DNA of 64,000 nt from Mallotus nudiflorus (taxonomy: Eukaryota; Streptophyta; Magnoliopsida; Malpighiales; Euphorbiaceae): assembly GCA_947683625.1 (NCBI GenBank), contig CANTUR010000003.1, positions 558,001 through 622,000 on the forward strand, in the 5' to 3' direction. Below, one piece after another: positions 11,531 to 21,639 of the stretch; position 1 is the stretch's first letter; each line of letters begins with the position of its first letter. The notes beneath the pieces are model-generated. The model ran no database searches. It was not told the origin of the DNA and saw nothing but the letters and a program-made list of their open reading frames with translations. A program made the position numbers and the translations under genes.

Positions 11531-12695
11531 TCATACTCAGACGTACAACATTTCAAATAACATATCATACTCGGTTGTATGATATTAATTATACTTGGTC
11601 GTATAACTTTGGGTGAATGAAACACATTGTACTCAGTCATACAATGTTGACTATACTCAAACGTATATCATTGAATTGAAAAATTACATTATACTCGATC
11701 ATATGATGCCGATTATACTCATTCGTATAATCAATTGAGAATACATTGCACTCGATCGTAAAATGTTGATTACACTCGGTCGTATAGTTTGTTTTGAAAA
11801 GGAATATCACACTCAGTCGTATGATGTTGATTATACTTAGTCGTATAATTAATTGAAGATACATTGCACTTGGTCATACAATGCTGACTACACTTGGTCA
11901 TATAGTCTGATTTGAAAAGAAACATCATACTCGATCATATGATGCTGATTATACTTGATTGTATAATCAATTGAGGATATATTGTACTCAGTCATACAAT
12001 GGTGACTACACTCAATCATATAGTCTGATTTGAAAAGAAACATCATACTCGGTCGTATGATGTTGATTATACTCGATCGTATAATCGATTAAGGATACAT
12101 TGCACTCGGCCATACAAAGTTGACTACACTCGGCCATATAGTCTAATTTTAAAAGAAACATCATACTCAGTTGTATAATGATGATTATACTCGGTTATAT
12201 AATCGATTGGAGATACATTGCACTCGATCATACAATGCTAACTACACTCGGTCATATAGTCTAATTTGAAAAGAAACATCATACTCGGTCGTATGATTGA
12301 TTGGAGATACATTGCACACGGTCATACAATACTGACTACACTTGGTCATATAGTCTAATTTGAAAAGAAACATCAAACTCAGTGTTTTGACGCTGATTAT
12401 ACTCAGTCGTATAATCGATTGATGATACATTGCACTCGGTCATACAATACTTACTACACTTGGTCGTATAGTCTAATTTGAATAGAAACGTCACACTCAG
12501 TGTTATGACACAAATTATACTCAATCGTATAATTGATTGATGATACATTGCATTCAGTCGTTCAATGCTGACTACACTCGATCGTATAATCGATTGAAGA
12601 TACATTGCACTCGGTCGCACAATGCTGACTACACTCGATCGTATAGTCTTATTTGAAAAGAGACATCACACTCAGTCGTATCATGCTAATTATAC
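11531..12695. repeat. 118-bp tandem array in the 3' untranslated region of element B
   Basis: The marker 'tttgaaaagaaacatca' recurs at 11911, 12029, 12147 and 12265 (spacing exactly 118), then at 12359 (94) and 12477 (118), and as a variant at 12652 (175). Within each unit there are about four to five sub-repeats of 'actcggtcgtataatg.tga'. The minus-strand open frames here (11637-11864, 12242-12430, 12336-12620) arise from the repeat and are not genes. Tandem arrays in this position are known in Tat/Ogre elements and can give rise to satellites. Confidence 0.93.
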
Positions 12696-12699
12696 TATT

Positions 12700-13559
12700 G
12701 ACCATTTTAAAAATTCCTTGAATTATTAAACTATAAAGCATTGCAATTTAGGACTAAATTATAAAGAATCAGGTGGGCTTAAACATAGACCAAAGTTGAA
12801 GGACAAAAGTGGATAATTTCCCATCCATATATTCCTTTCCTCCTTTTTTCTGATTCATTACTTCTTTTTCCTATTCTTCTTCTCTTTTTTTTTCTTTTTA
12901 TTTTCTCTTGATTTTTAAATTTTCTTCCTTCAATTATTCTCTCATCTAGTGCTTGATTTTGGATCTGTCTGATCCTATGGCCCACCCACAGCTTAAGTTA
13001 CGCGGGAGTAGTTCCAGACAATCAAATCCCATCTCTTTGCATCTGTATTTTCCCCATAATGATTTGGGACTTTGTGAAGATGAAGAGATATTTCCATTAA
13101 CTCATTTACACCTCCACAAATGTTCTCAAGCTGGAGATGAGGCAAATTTCCTATCTTTGTTTTCAATTCTATAATAAACATATTTGTTTTAGTATATAAA
13201 ATTAATATGTTTACATGCATGCAATTTAATCATAAAAATTGACAAATTAAAACCAAATATGTTACAGGCTAACATAAATATGTTAAATTTCACTGAAACT
13301 TTCATCGGGAGTCTGAATTCCAGTCTTGAATTCACATATTTTTTATCGAATTTCTCAAATTTTTGATTGGAAATTAGGAAATCCAATTGAAATTTTGGAT
13401 TTTCGATTTGATTTTTTTATGATGTCAAAAACAAAGATTTAGGACAGAAAAATGATCCTATGGTTTTTGCATTTTTCAAAAATCCCTAAAATTCTCAGGT
13501 TATTTGCACTTGGCACGAGAATTGTTCCATAACTTGCATGGGGAGGTAGCACAGCATGT
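12700..13559. other. Spacer between tandem array and first antisense gene
   Basis: No recognised coding domain. It contains a pyrimidine-rich block (12840-12930) and, at about 13295-13410, several 'ttgattggaaatt' / 'ccaattgaaatt' words resembling the U3 minisatellite units. On the + strand this is the upstream flank of the plant-mobile-domain-like gene, so it may hold its promoter. The 12953-13174 + frame and the minus frames here show no domain. Confidence 0.4.
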
Positions 13560-15105
13560 CTGAGCATTCAGCTTTTGACATTTTATTGCTGCATTACCGA
13601 CTGTTCGAGGTATGTTAGGTCATTATCACTCTTTGCACTTATTGAGAGATGGATGGACACTACTCATACCTTCCACACATAAGTGGGTGAACTGACTATT
13701 TCCCCGATGAGTTTTTTTCCCATTAACGGGATTGTATTCAGAGGTACCCCAGTTCCTTTTGATATCCATTACTGCACTCTTTCAAAGGATGCTAGGAGTC
13801 ATTAAGTTCGTGACCTGCTCGGGTTTGTTTCGACATGGAAGAATAGGAAGAATATGCTTTTTTCTTCTCTTGTACAGGCTTTTAAGAGACTACCTACCAC
13901 TACACCTCACCAGATTCTCCAAAAGGTGAGATGTTTTTTATTAATATTGCTTGGCACTACACTCTTTTACGAGACTGGTCATGAGGTTAGCATCACTCTT
14001 CTTGGCCCTCTTCAGGATCTTGCTAGGTTCACTACTTTGGATTGGGCGTTTGTAGCGCTTGCTTACCTTTACTATAAATTAGATACTGTTTGTAGAGGCG
14101 CTGTGATGATGTGCGGCTTCTGGCATGTCTTGCATGTATGTTTCTTATCCTTGTTTAACTTTTACTTACTTTCACATTCCCCTCCTTATTTCCTTCATTT
14201 TCCTTTTTTCCAGATTTGGGGCATTAAGACTAGACTGATTCAGGAGGTGTGTTCCCTCTTCTATTCCCTCCTCGATGTTACGGAGTAGCAGCATGACTGG
14301 TCCTGAGCTTAGAGCTGCTCTTGAGGGATATGACACTTCGACCATGCTTGAGCGTTCTCGTCATTATCGGGAGTATATTTGAGAGAACCTCTTAGAGTAG
14401 GTTCCTACAAACCCGGTTGAGGTATGCTTTCTCTCATTACTTTACTTTAACTCTCTCATCATTATTAACATTTATTTCTCTACACAGTTTGAAGGAGTAC
14501 CTGATACTGCTATGGAGGACACTGAGGATGATACTGAGAAGACTGAGTAAGAGGTTGAACCTATTCATCACAGTGAGATAGCTCATGGTGAGGCTTCCTC
14601 GGGTACCATTCTGGGTGATGTTCCCCCATTTGATAGGTCAATGTATTATTGGGCTCCCATGGTACAGACTCCTATTGAGCGACACATGTATTTTGATATA
14701 GCTCATATTCCTAGCTTCTCACCTCCTTATGCTTCACATGTAAGTTCAATTTGCTCCCTTGCCAAACCTGTATAAACCTGCACTTGTTACTGAATTAGTA
14801 AAATTTATTTTACAGGTCACTAGGACACAAGCGGAGTATTTGTATGGAATTGCCTCTTCCTAGAGATTATTTACTATGCAGATTACAGATACTTGGAGGG
14901 TTAGTATTGACAACAAATATGCAAATGTATGCATGATATACATGATTCTAACTATTTTCTAATGCAACAGGATTATGTCGGGGATTTGGAGCATGAAAAT
15001 GAGAGGCTCCGGCAATAGCTTGCTAGCCTTGGTTTTAATGGACACAATGACGGGACTCCTATGCCCCTAAATCAGAGTGACAATCCAACCAGAGAGTGAA
15101 GACCC
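13560..15105 (+). pseudogene. Antisense accessory gene 1: plant-mobile-domain (PMD)-like, multi-exon, decayed
   Basis: Runs opposite to gag-pol. A single + frame from 13638 to 14136 (two in-frame stops, near 13680 and 13801) reads 'LIERWMDTTHTFHT', 'GELTISP', 'INGIVFRGTPV' and later 'LDWAFVALAYLYYKLD' and 'GFWHVL'. This is the order of plant mobile domain (aminotransferase-like) proteins, related to MAIN/MAIL1. After a GT-AG intron (about 14137-14212) the text resumes 'IWGIKTR', as in the family's 'LWAWER' step. Further GT-AG introns are apparent at 14422-14487, 14740-14815 and 14900-14970. They separate acidic exons and a last exon with a coiled-coil-like 'DLEHENERLRQ'. The start is uncertain and a frameshift is likely near 13635. 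Host PMD proteins act in the nucleus in gene and TE silencing; a role for this copy is unknown. Confidence 0.72.
14137..14212 (+). other. Intron of antisense gene 1
   Basis: 5' splice site GTATGT after 'cttgcat', pyrimidine-rich tail and 'ttttttccag' acceptor. Removal joins '..GFWHVLH' to 'IWGIKTR..', which restores the domain's continuity. That makes the intron credible despite its short length. Confidence 0.75.
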
Positions 15106-15239
15106 TGTCCAGACATTGGAGCTCAGAATGACTGACTTTCTTTAGGAATTGTATTAGCATGACTATACTTTGAGATATTTCATAACTGTCTCCTTTTATA
15201 AATCATGGACTTTTATTCTGGACCAAACCGTAATTTCCC

Positions 15240-15375
15240 TTTCTTCCTTTTTCTTTTTTTTTGGTCAGAAACATTGGAAGTCCAATCGGCATCCTAGATT
15301 TTTGATTGAAAATCTAGAATTCTGATTGGAATTATGGATTTCCAATCAGAAATCTAGAATTCTTATCTGATTCTG
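15240..15375 (+). promoter_or_regulatory. Upstream region of antisense gene 2 with GATTGGAATT-like repeats
   Basis: Contains 'ttttgattgaaaatctagaa', 'ttctgattggaattatgg' and 'tttccaatcagaaatctaga'. These are near-palindromic words of the same type as the LTR minisatellite and of the patch upstream of antisense gene 1. It lies 75-200 bp upstream of a TATA box. A regulatory role is inference. Confidence 0.4.
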
Positions 15376-15447
15376 CTTATTCTACCACTCCAACGCGAAT
15401 TTAGTCCAAAAATCAATCCTAATCCTTCCTGTATTTGATTTACAGCC

Positions 15448-15454
15448 TATATAA
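15448..15454 (+). promoter_or_regulatory. TATA box for antisense gene 2
   Basis: TATATAA within 'gcctatataagaacc', 49 bp upstream of the ATG at 15503. The spacing fits a transcription start near 15480 and a short leader. Confidence 0.6.
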
Positions 15455-15502
15455 GAACCATAAGACAAATACGTAGCATCAATTCCATCCTTTGCCTCCA
15501 TC

Positions 15503-16635
15503 ATGACACAAGCCATGCTTACTTTGAAGAAGAAATTTCTCAAGACCTTTAATGGAGATTATTGGAATAAAATTCTGCCCTTTCATGCCAAACCCTTAAA
15601 GTCCTTTCAACATCTTAAGATAGATAATAATTTCTTACATGCTACTGCCATTTTCTGGGATGCTAAGGATCATGTATTTAGATTCAATGGACAAGAGTTG
15701 TGTCTCCTGATCGAGGAATTTACTGCTATCCTAGGATGTTCACTAAGTTCCACTGCTACCATTGCTCTGCCAGACCTTGAGATTGAGTTCCCCAGTAGAT
15801 TAATAGCATTCTTTGATATGCCCCCAGATGTTATCTACATGCACGCGCATAATGCTAAAACCATCAGTCTTCCTTTTCTAATTTCCTCTTGTGGAACTAG
15901 AGACAAAACCAATGTTGCTTCGATCAGAACTGTCACTTTCTGCCTATGTGCTCAGTTTCTACTAGTGTCTTCTCATGGAGATGCTGATGTAAGGATTATC
16001 AGTGTCTTAGAATAAGTAGAACTGGAGCTAATCCCATGCCTATCATACTTGTTAAAACTATCATTGGGTTAGACAATTTCAAAGTTCAAAATTGAATCTC
16101 AAGCAATCTGCCTCTCCTTCAGGTATATAACCCCTTGTTTTTTTTTACTTAAGCTACCCTTTCAAGTTTTCAGCTTAGCTCTTTGTTTTTTAAGATTTGT
16201 TTATAGGAGAAATTAAGTGTGCTTGATGCTCCTCCTAATGCTTTGATTTATCAACCTCCTCATCTACAATCTCATCCATTGAAAATAAAGGATAAGCACA
16301 CTATGGATCAATGGACTAATTGGATGAAAGGTATTGCTGATACTGAGATTACTTGGGTCTGTCCTTGGTGGAGATTAAAATGCATGACCATCAACTTGTA
16401 TGACAATTGTGTCCCTATTCCCAAATTACACTTTTTGACTTTTCTTTCTCCCTCACGCCTCTGTCGTCAGTATGGTCGTCCTCAATTCATTGTGGTTATT
16501 ATAACTAACTTCAAAGGTTTCTTTCTGAGACAAGATTTCTTGGACAAAGTGAAGAACTTATGGCCTCGTAGAGCTTTAGAATGGAACATGTACCTGGATA
16601 CTGACATGACTACTAATGACAATTACAATACTTAG
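15503..16635 (+). pseudogene. Antisense accessory gene 2: DUF7745/plant-mobile-domain-like, two exons, decayed
   Basis: Opposite to gag-pol. Exon 1 begins at ATG 15503 ('MTQAMLTLKKKFL') and contains 'FWDAKDHVFRFNGQELCLLI' followed by 'EEFTAILGC'. This matches the pattern of the DUF7745-type plant proteins common in TEs ('FWD..Y.CF.F...EM.PTLEE...LLG'). The frame shifts at about 16000 (stop at 16013). One frame over the text continues 'NPMPIIL' and 'IGLDNF', with one stop, up to 'LPLLQ'. A GT-AG intron (16123-16206) follows. Exon 2 (16207-16635) reads in phase 'EKLSVLDAPP', then 'WTNWMKG', 'WVCPWW' and 'SPSRLCRQYGRPQ', the last resembling the family's conserved 'RQ.G..Q' block. Biochemical function is unknown. 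Confidence 0.72.
16123..16206 (+). other. Intron of antisense gene 2
   Basis: Donor CAG|GTATAT, T-rich body, acceptor TTTATAG|GAG. Splicing joins 'LPLLQ' to 'EKLSV' in phase. The full-length frame only makes sense with this segment removed. Confidence 0.7.
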
Positions 16636-17080
16636 ATTATTATGCAATCTACAAAATCACCAGAACTTATTAAATACAAAAGGACTCAAATATTGTTAGA
16701 TGAGTCAAGAAAGAAACAAAAAACAAAAGCAGTGGTCTCATAAGTCTGGCTTCTTATATTTTATTTTTCCTTCAAGTCTTTGTGCCTTGTAATAAAGATA
16801 GAAAATGCAATATTTAACAAAAATGTCTTTTCAATTCATTTCATTAACCAAGGAAAAAATGAGTACATTTGTTACATCATATGACACAACTCCTGTTATC
16901 AGCCAGTCCTTTTGGATTTTCTAACTGAACATTTTTCTCCCATTTTCATTTCCCTAATTTCTGCCTAATCAGCCCTTTACAAGTTTTTTGAACAACAGGA
17001 ATGTCCTAACTTTTGCCTAACTAGCCTTTTTAGGTTTTCTAGTTAAGGAGCTTTTTTTTTCAAAGGTAGTATTTCTTAAG
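16636..17080. other. Convergent spacer between antisense gene 2 and integrase
   Basis: No domain seen on either strand. Integrase (minus) and antisense gene 2 (+) end facing each other here, so any transcription terminators and poly(A) sites for both would lie in this ~450 bp. Confidence 0.4.
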
Positions 17081-18200
17081 GCGATCGAGGTTGATTGGCT
17101 CAGTGAATTCATTCCCCTCTAGATCTGATATCTTTGTGGCTCCCTTAGGCAAGATTGTCTTGACTAAATACGGTCCTTCCCAGTTTGGTTTGAATTTTCC
17201 TCTCAGGTCAAACACCATTGCCTTGCATTCTGAAATACCATATCTCCAACTTTTATCTTTCCCAACTTAACCTTTTTGTTGAATGCTCTTGCTATTCTCC
17301 TCTGATAAATCTAAGTATAGAATAAAGCATCCATCCTTTTCTCATCTAGAGATACAAGGTAATCAAACCTCTTTTGCATCCATTCACTCTCGAGGATTTT
17401 TGCTTCCATAACCACTCTCAAGGATTTAATTTCTGTCTTTATGGGTAGAACTGCTTCACAACCATATACTAACAAGAACGGAGTTTGTCCTGTAGCAGTA
17501 CGTGTTGTAGTTTTGTATCCCCACAAAGCAAAAGAGAGGTATTCAGACTAATCCTTATGTGTCTTAACCATCTTAGAGATAATCTTCTTTATATTCTTAT
17601 TAGCTGCTTTCACTGCACTATTAGCCTGAGGTCGATAACGTGAGGACTTATGATGCTCGATCTTGTATCTTTGTAAGAACTCAGTGGTTTCTGCCTGAAA
17701 CTGAACTCCATTGTCTGTCACAACATGGTGTGGGATCCCATACCTACAAATGAGGTTCTTCTCAATAAACTTTGCCATCTGTCTAGCTTTTAAGGTGCTA
17801 AAGGATTATGCTTCTATCCATCTTAAAAAGTAGTTGATTGCAACTACTATATATTTATGTCTGTTTGAAGTAGTTGGTTTTACTTCCCCTATTATATCTA
17901 TTCCCCAAGCTACAAAGGGCCATAGAGATGTTAAACTATTTAGAACTGTAAGGGGAAGGTGATTGAGATTCCCGTATACTTGACATTGATGGCATTCTCT
18001 CACTATTCAGATACAGTCCTTTTCCATACTCCCCCAATAGTACCCTTACCAAGTAATCTTCTTTGCTAGAACTATCCTATTCATGTGTGATCCACAAACT
18101 CCTACATGAATCTCTCTCATTGCCTATTCTACTTCATCCTTCTTAAGAAATCTCAGTTGTATTCCATTCGGCATCCTTCTGTATAGTATCCCATCATGAC
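17081..18200 (-). pseudogene. Integrase (rve) domain of element B
   Basis: Minus-strand pieces in order: 17806-18003 with 'CHQCQVYG' (end of the HHCC zinc finger) and 'WGIDIIG' (first catalytic Asp); 17548-17778 with 'VTDNGVQF' (second Asp) and 'YRPQANSAVKAANK'; 17311-17526 with 'TGQTPFLLVYGCEAVLP'. The third catalytic residue, normally Glu in 'GAVEAANK', is Lys here. Integrase inserts element DNA into the chromosome through a D,D-35-E triad. The frame is broken between pieces, so this copy is inactive on two counts. It forms the C-terminal part of Pol, as in all Ty3/gypsy elements. Confidence 0.9.
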
Positions 18201-18570
18201 TTACATAATGGCGCACAAGAACACAAAGAGCATATCTATCTTTGGAATTTTCTTTGTATGGATATCTTCTTTCCTCGATAAATCTCTAGATATCATAAAA
18301 CCATGGCTTTTCCTCTGGCCCTATTTGAATATTCATGACATGCTCTTTGCCATAACATGGAGCTTTCATCTTCATTATCACCAAAGGTTTCATCATCGAT
18401 CCCGTTGGTTTATCCCACATTAAAGAAAGTGTTGCCAAAGCATCCACCATTTAATTCCCATCTCTTGGTAAATGCATAAAGAGACATTTGGTAAAATTCC
18501 TTATTAGTTTTCTCAAATAGCGAATGTAGGGTTTCAATCTCTCTTATTTTACTTCCCACTCTTCGTTAGC

Positions 18571-18840
18571 CTAGCTGATGACTAACATGGAATCTCCATA
18601 AACCAATAGGTTTTTAACTCCAACTACCAATGCTGCTTCCATGCCATAGATACATGCTTCGTAATCAACCATATTATTTGTAAACCTGAAGTCTAATTTC
18701 TTGGCCATTGGGATGGTTTCTCCTTCTGGTGTGACAAGAATAACTCTCGGCCTTGCTCCTCTATTATTCATGGCTCCATCAAAATAAAGTTTCCATTCTG
18801 GTTGTTCTATTACTGCTATTTCCTCATTTGGAAACTCCAT
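18571..18840 (-). pseudogene. Second, archaeal/plant-type RNase H domain of element B
   Basis: The 89-residue piece carries 'WKLYFDGAMNNRGA', then 'TPEGETI', 'FRFTNNMVDYEACIYGMEAA' and 'LLVYGDSMLV'. The D...E...D acidic positions of RNase H are visible (FDGA, YEA, GDS). This dual RNase H arrangement (after the usual RT-linked domain) is characteristic of the Tat branch, where it is thought to have been acquired secondarily. The frame ends in a stop right after 'VIS', before the domain's C-terminal part. Confidence 0.88.
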
Positions 18841-18849
18841 ATTCCACTG

Positions 18850-19260
18850 TTAATTTCCTTCAACTGCATTCTAGGCTAGAAACTCTACTACAGCTCTACC
18901 TTTGATGACCTTTATAGTGACATATTCTATATCAAACTCAGTTAAAAGTACCAACCATCTAGACATCTTTCCAATCAAAGCTGGTGTTTGGAACAAGTAT
19001 TTTAAAGGATATATCCTTGAAATAGCTTGTACTTTGTAAGACTGGAAATAATGCCTTAACTTCTTTGTAGCCCAAATCATTATTAAACATATCTTTTCTA
19101 CAAGATCGTACTTGTCTTCATATGGTAGGACTTTTTACTAAGGTAATATATAGCATACTCCACCCCTTCGGGCCCTTCTCGTGCTAACATTGCTCCCATC
19201 GCTTTTTCTTCTAAAGCCAAAGATAAGACTAAAGGCTTACCTTGTCTTGGTGGCCTCAAT
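18850..19260 (-). pseudogene. RT-linked RNase H / connection domain of element B
   Basis: Minus strand from 19260: 'LALEEKAMGAMLAREG', 'EYAIYYLSKKSYHM' and then, in 18871-19080, 'IWATKKLRHYFQSY' and 'LTEFDIEYV'. These are the standard tether/RNase H words of gypsy Pol. At least one stop and a frame change separate the two parts. Confidence 0.85.
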
Positions 19261-19299
19261 ACAGGCAGGTTAGTAAGATATTCCTTAATCTTATTAAAG

Positions 19300-20500
19300 G
19301 CTTTCTAGCATTCTTCATTCCATTCCACGGGTTGATTCTTCCTCAAGAGCTTGAAGATCAAATCACAAACCATGGTAGTCTCACAATGAACCTATTAATG
19401 TATTGTAATTTTTTGATAAACCCTCGTACTTCCTTCTCTGTTCTTGGTACTGGCATTTCCTAGATGACTTTGATCTTGTCTAGATCAACTTCTATTCCTC
19501 TATTGCTGATTATGTGCCCTAATAACTTTCCTGAAGTTACCCCAAAGATGCATTTCTTTGAATTAAGCCTTAGGTTATATTTTTCTATTCTTGCTAGGAA
19601 CTTATCGAAAGCCTTAAAATATCCCTCTCTTGTTTTAGACTTAACCATCATGTCATCAACGTAAACTTCCACTTCCTTATGCATTATATCATGAAATAAG
19701 GCAGTGGCCGCTCTTTGATAAGTTGCTCATGTGTTCTTTAATCTGAAGAGCATCAACTTATAGCAGTATGTTCCCCATTCCATGATGAAAGCAATGTTGA
19801 TCCTGTCCATAACTACCATCATTGTCTGATTATAACCTGAGAACCCATCCATAAAAGAGTACATCGCACTAGATGTTGCACTATCCACAATCACATCAAT
19901 ATGGGGTAAAGGAAAATCATCCTTTGGACATACCTTATTCAGGTCCCTGAAGTCTACACACATTCAAACTTTTCCATCTTTCTTGGGAACTGGTACTATA
20001 TTTGCCAACCATTGAGGGTATTCCATAACTTCGAGAAAACCAGCTTCGATTTGTTTAGTGACTTCTTCCCTTATCTTTTCTGTCCATTCGGGCCTTAACC
20101 TACAAAGTTTCTGCTTAACGGGTTTAGCTTTAGGAAATGTTGGAATGTTATGCTCCATAATTCCCCTATCTAACCCTAGCATATCCTCATAGGACCAAGC
20201 AAATACTGCCTTTCTTTTTATTAATATTCTCTCAAATTTTTTCCTCTCTTTAAGAGTTAAGTCATGCGATATAGAAATGTGTTTTGGTTGTTCATTTATG
20301 CCCATGTTTAATGAATCTAATTGAATAGAATTAATGTCAAACATGCATAAATGATCATTATTAAAATGCATAAGACCATTAGAATCAGCATCACACAAGT
20401 AAGCCAAACCTAAATTTATATCATTGACCATAAAGTAAACAAAGTTTTCATCCTCAAACAGACCAGACGTTATTACATTAGTTTCTTTATAAAAAAACAT
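19300..20500 (-). pseudogene. Reverse transcriptase domain of element B
   Basis: Pieces in order: 19964-20500 with 'FAWSYEDMLGLD', 'GFLEVMEYPQWLANIVPVPK' and 'KKDGKV' (fingers); 19727-19963 with 'CVDFRDLNKVCPKDDFPLP' and 'SFMDGFSGYNQ' (motif A Asp present); 19460-19684 with 'EVYVDDMMVKS', the intact YVDD catalytic box, then 'NLRLNSKKCIFGV' and 'GKLLGHIIS'. The enzyme copies element RNA into DNA in the virus-like particle. Frameshifts at about 19964 and 19700 break the polyprotein. Confidence 0.93.
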
Positions 20501-20774
20501 CAGTAAAACTATTATTAATGATACTAGCTAATTCCTGTGGTGGTTCTTTGTTAGGTGGCAAACAAAATAATTCTTCAATGTCTTTGGTTTTCATCTTTTC
20601 AGCAACTGTCTTCATCACCTTGTCCTTGTTGTCTTGCACTAGCTTTTCAACTATCTGTTCCTTAAAAATCTCAAATCCGAGGATATCCACACCAGCTACT
20701 TGGACAGGCTCCTTTTCACCCTGGTAGAACTTCTCCTTCCCTTGCTTGATAAAGTTACCTTTCTGAGGTCCCAA
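20487..20774 (-). pseudogene. Pol linker between G-patch and RT of element B
   Basis: A 95-residue minus piece with no named catalytic motif. It lies between the G-patch motif and the RT and overlaps the start of the RT piece in another frame. Part is acidic or mixed-charge ('VQDNKDKVMKTVAEKMKTKD'). Probably normal Tat Pol linker. Confidence 0.5.
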
Positions 20775-20793
20775 ATTCCCTAGGCCATTCTAG

Positions 20794-20994
20794 TCAAAAA
20801 AACTTTCTCCTTGCCTTTTTGCTACTAAACCTAGTTCCAGTATAGCCCAATCCTCTTGTGTCATTTTGGATTTTGAAATCTGGTAGTTCTGGGCTTCCTT
20901 GCTCATTTTTCCCTAGTCCTTGTCCTGGTCGGTAATTCATCTTCTTGATCATGTTCATAACCTTTGGATCCATTGCGACTTCCTCTAAAATCAT
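20794..20994 (-). pseudogene. G-patch motif of element B Pol
   Basis: Contains 'MIKKMNYRPGQGLGKNEQG', matching the G-patch consensus (hydrophobic-x-x-M-G-[YW]-x-x-G-x-G-L-G-x-x-x-x-G). G-patch motifs bind RNA or RNA-helicase partners and are known in the Pol of Tat/Ogre and some retroviral proteases. Here the first Gly is Asn (M-N-Y). Confidence 0.85.
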
Positions 20995-21049
20995 GGCTAC
21001 CTAGTAACCTAGGGGAGTGACTACCTATTTCTAACTATCAATAACTACG

Positions 21050-21620
21050 GACACAGTCTTGCCCATACTAGCATCTAAAGTCACCACTTCCCCCATCAAG
21101 TAAGAATTTCACCTTTTAATGCATGGTCGAAGGCACTCCTCCCAAGACATGATACCAAGGTCTGCCCAGAAGAAGGGCATAGGTGATAAGAATATCTAAC
21201 ACATTGAATTCCACCATTGCTTCTATAGGTCCAGTCTTTATAGAAGCCATAAATGTTCCCTCTACACTCCTCGTGCTATCATCATAAGCCCTTATTACAA
21301 GATCTGATTTTACCAAATCCTCCACCTTCACTCCTAAATTAGGTAGGATCTAAAGTGGAAAAACATTAATCGTGGATCCATAATCCACCATCACATAATT
21401 GGTCCTCTTTCCTCTTACTTTAGCTGGGATGAATAGTGCTTTATTATGGTTCCTTCCTTCTGTAGGTAAATCCTCATCCGAGAAAGTAATGACCCCGTGC
21501 TTTTTCTCAGTAACCTTGGCCACCATTGCTTCAAGGGTTGCTACAGTTTCAATATTCATCTTAGTCAAGGCCTTAACCAGAGCTTTTCTATGGCTACTTG
21601 AATGCATAAAGAGCTCCCAA
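21050..21620 (-). pseudogene. Retropepsin (protease) of element B
   Basis: In 21350-21607 the chain reads 'ITFSDEDLPTEGRNHNKALF' and then 'VMVDYGSTINVFPL'. The catalytic D-x-G-S is preserved in the form D-Y-G-S, usually D-D-G-S in this group. 21116-21331 continues in another frame with 'DLVIRAYDDSTRSVEGTF' and 'ITYALLLGRPWYH', which are the flap/second-half and 'LLGRPW' words of the domain. The protease cuts the Gag-Pol polyprotein. Confidence 0.87.
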
Positions 21621-21639
21621 ATGCTTATGTTGGCCTTTA

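Noticed and set aside
11531..12695. Regular array that could suggest a CRISPR
   Set aside because: Units are contiguous 118-bp copies with sub-repeats and no unique spacers, in a plant retrotransposon 3' UTR.
13854..14288. 144-codon + frame taken as a simple one-exon gene
   Set aside because: Its end includes an intron (14137-14212) read through, and its start cuts into a longer domain. It is treated as part of the spliced PMD-like gene.
15503..16635. Retroviral env-like gene in the 3' part of element B
   Set aside because: The region is on the opposite strand, has introns, and lacks signal peptide and membrane segments. Content matches plant PMD/DUF7745-type proteins instead.
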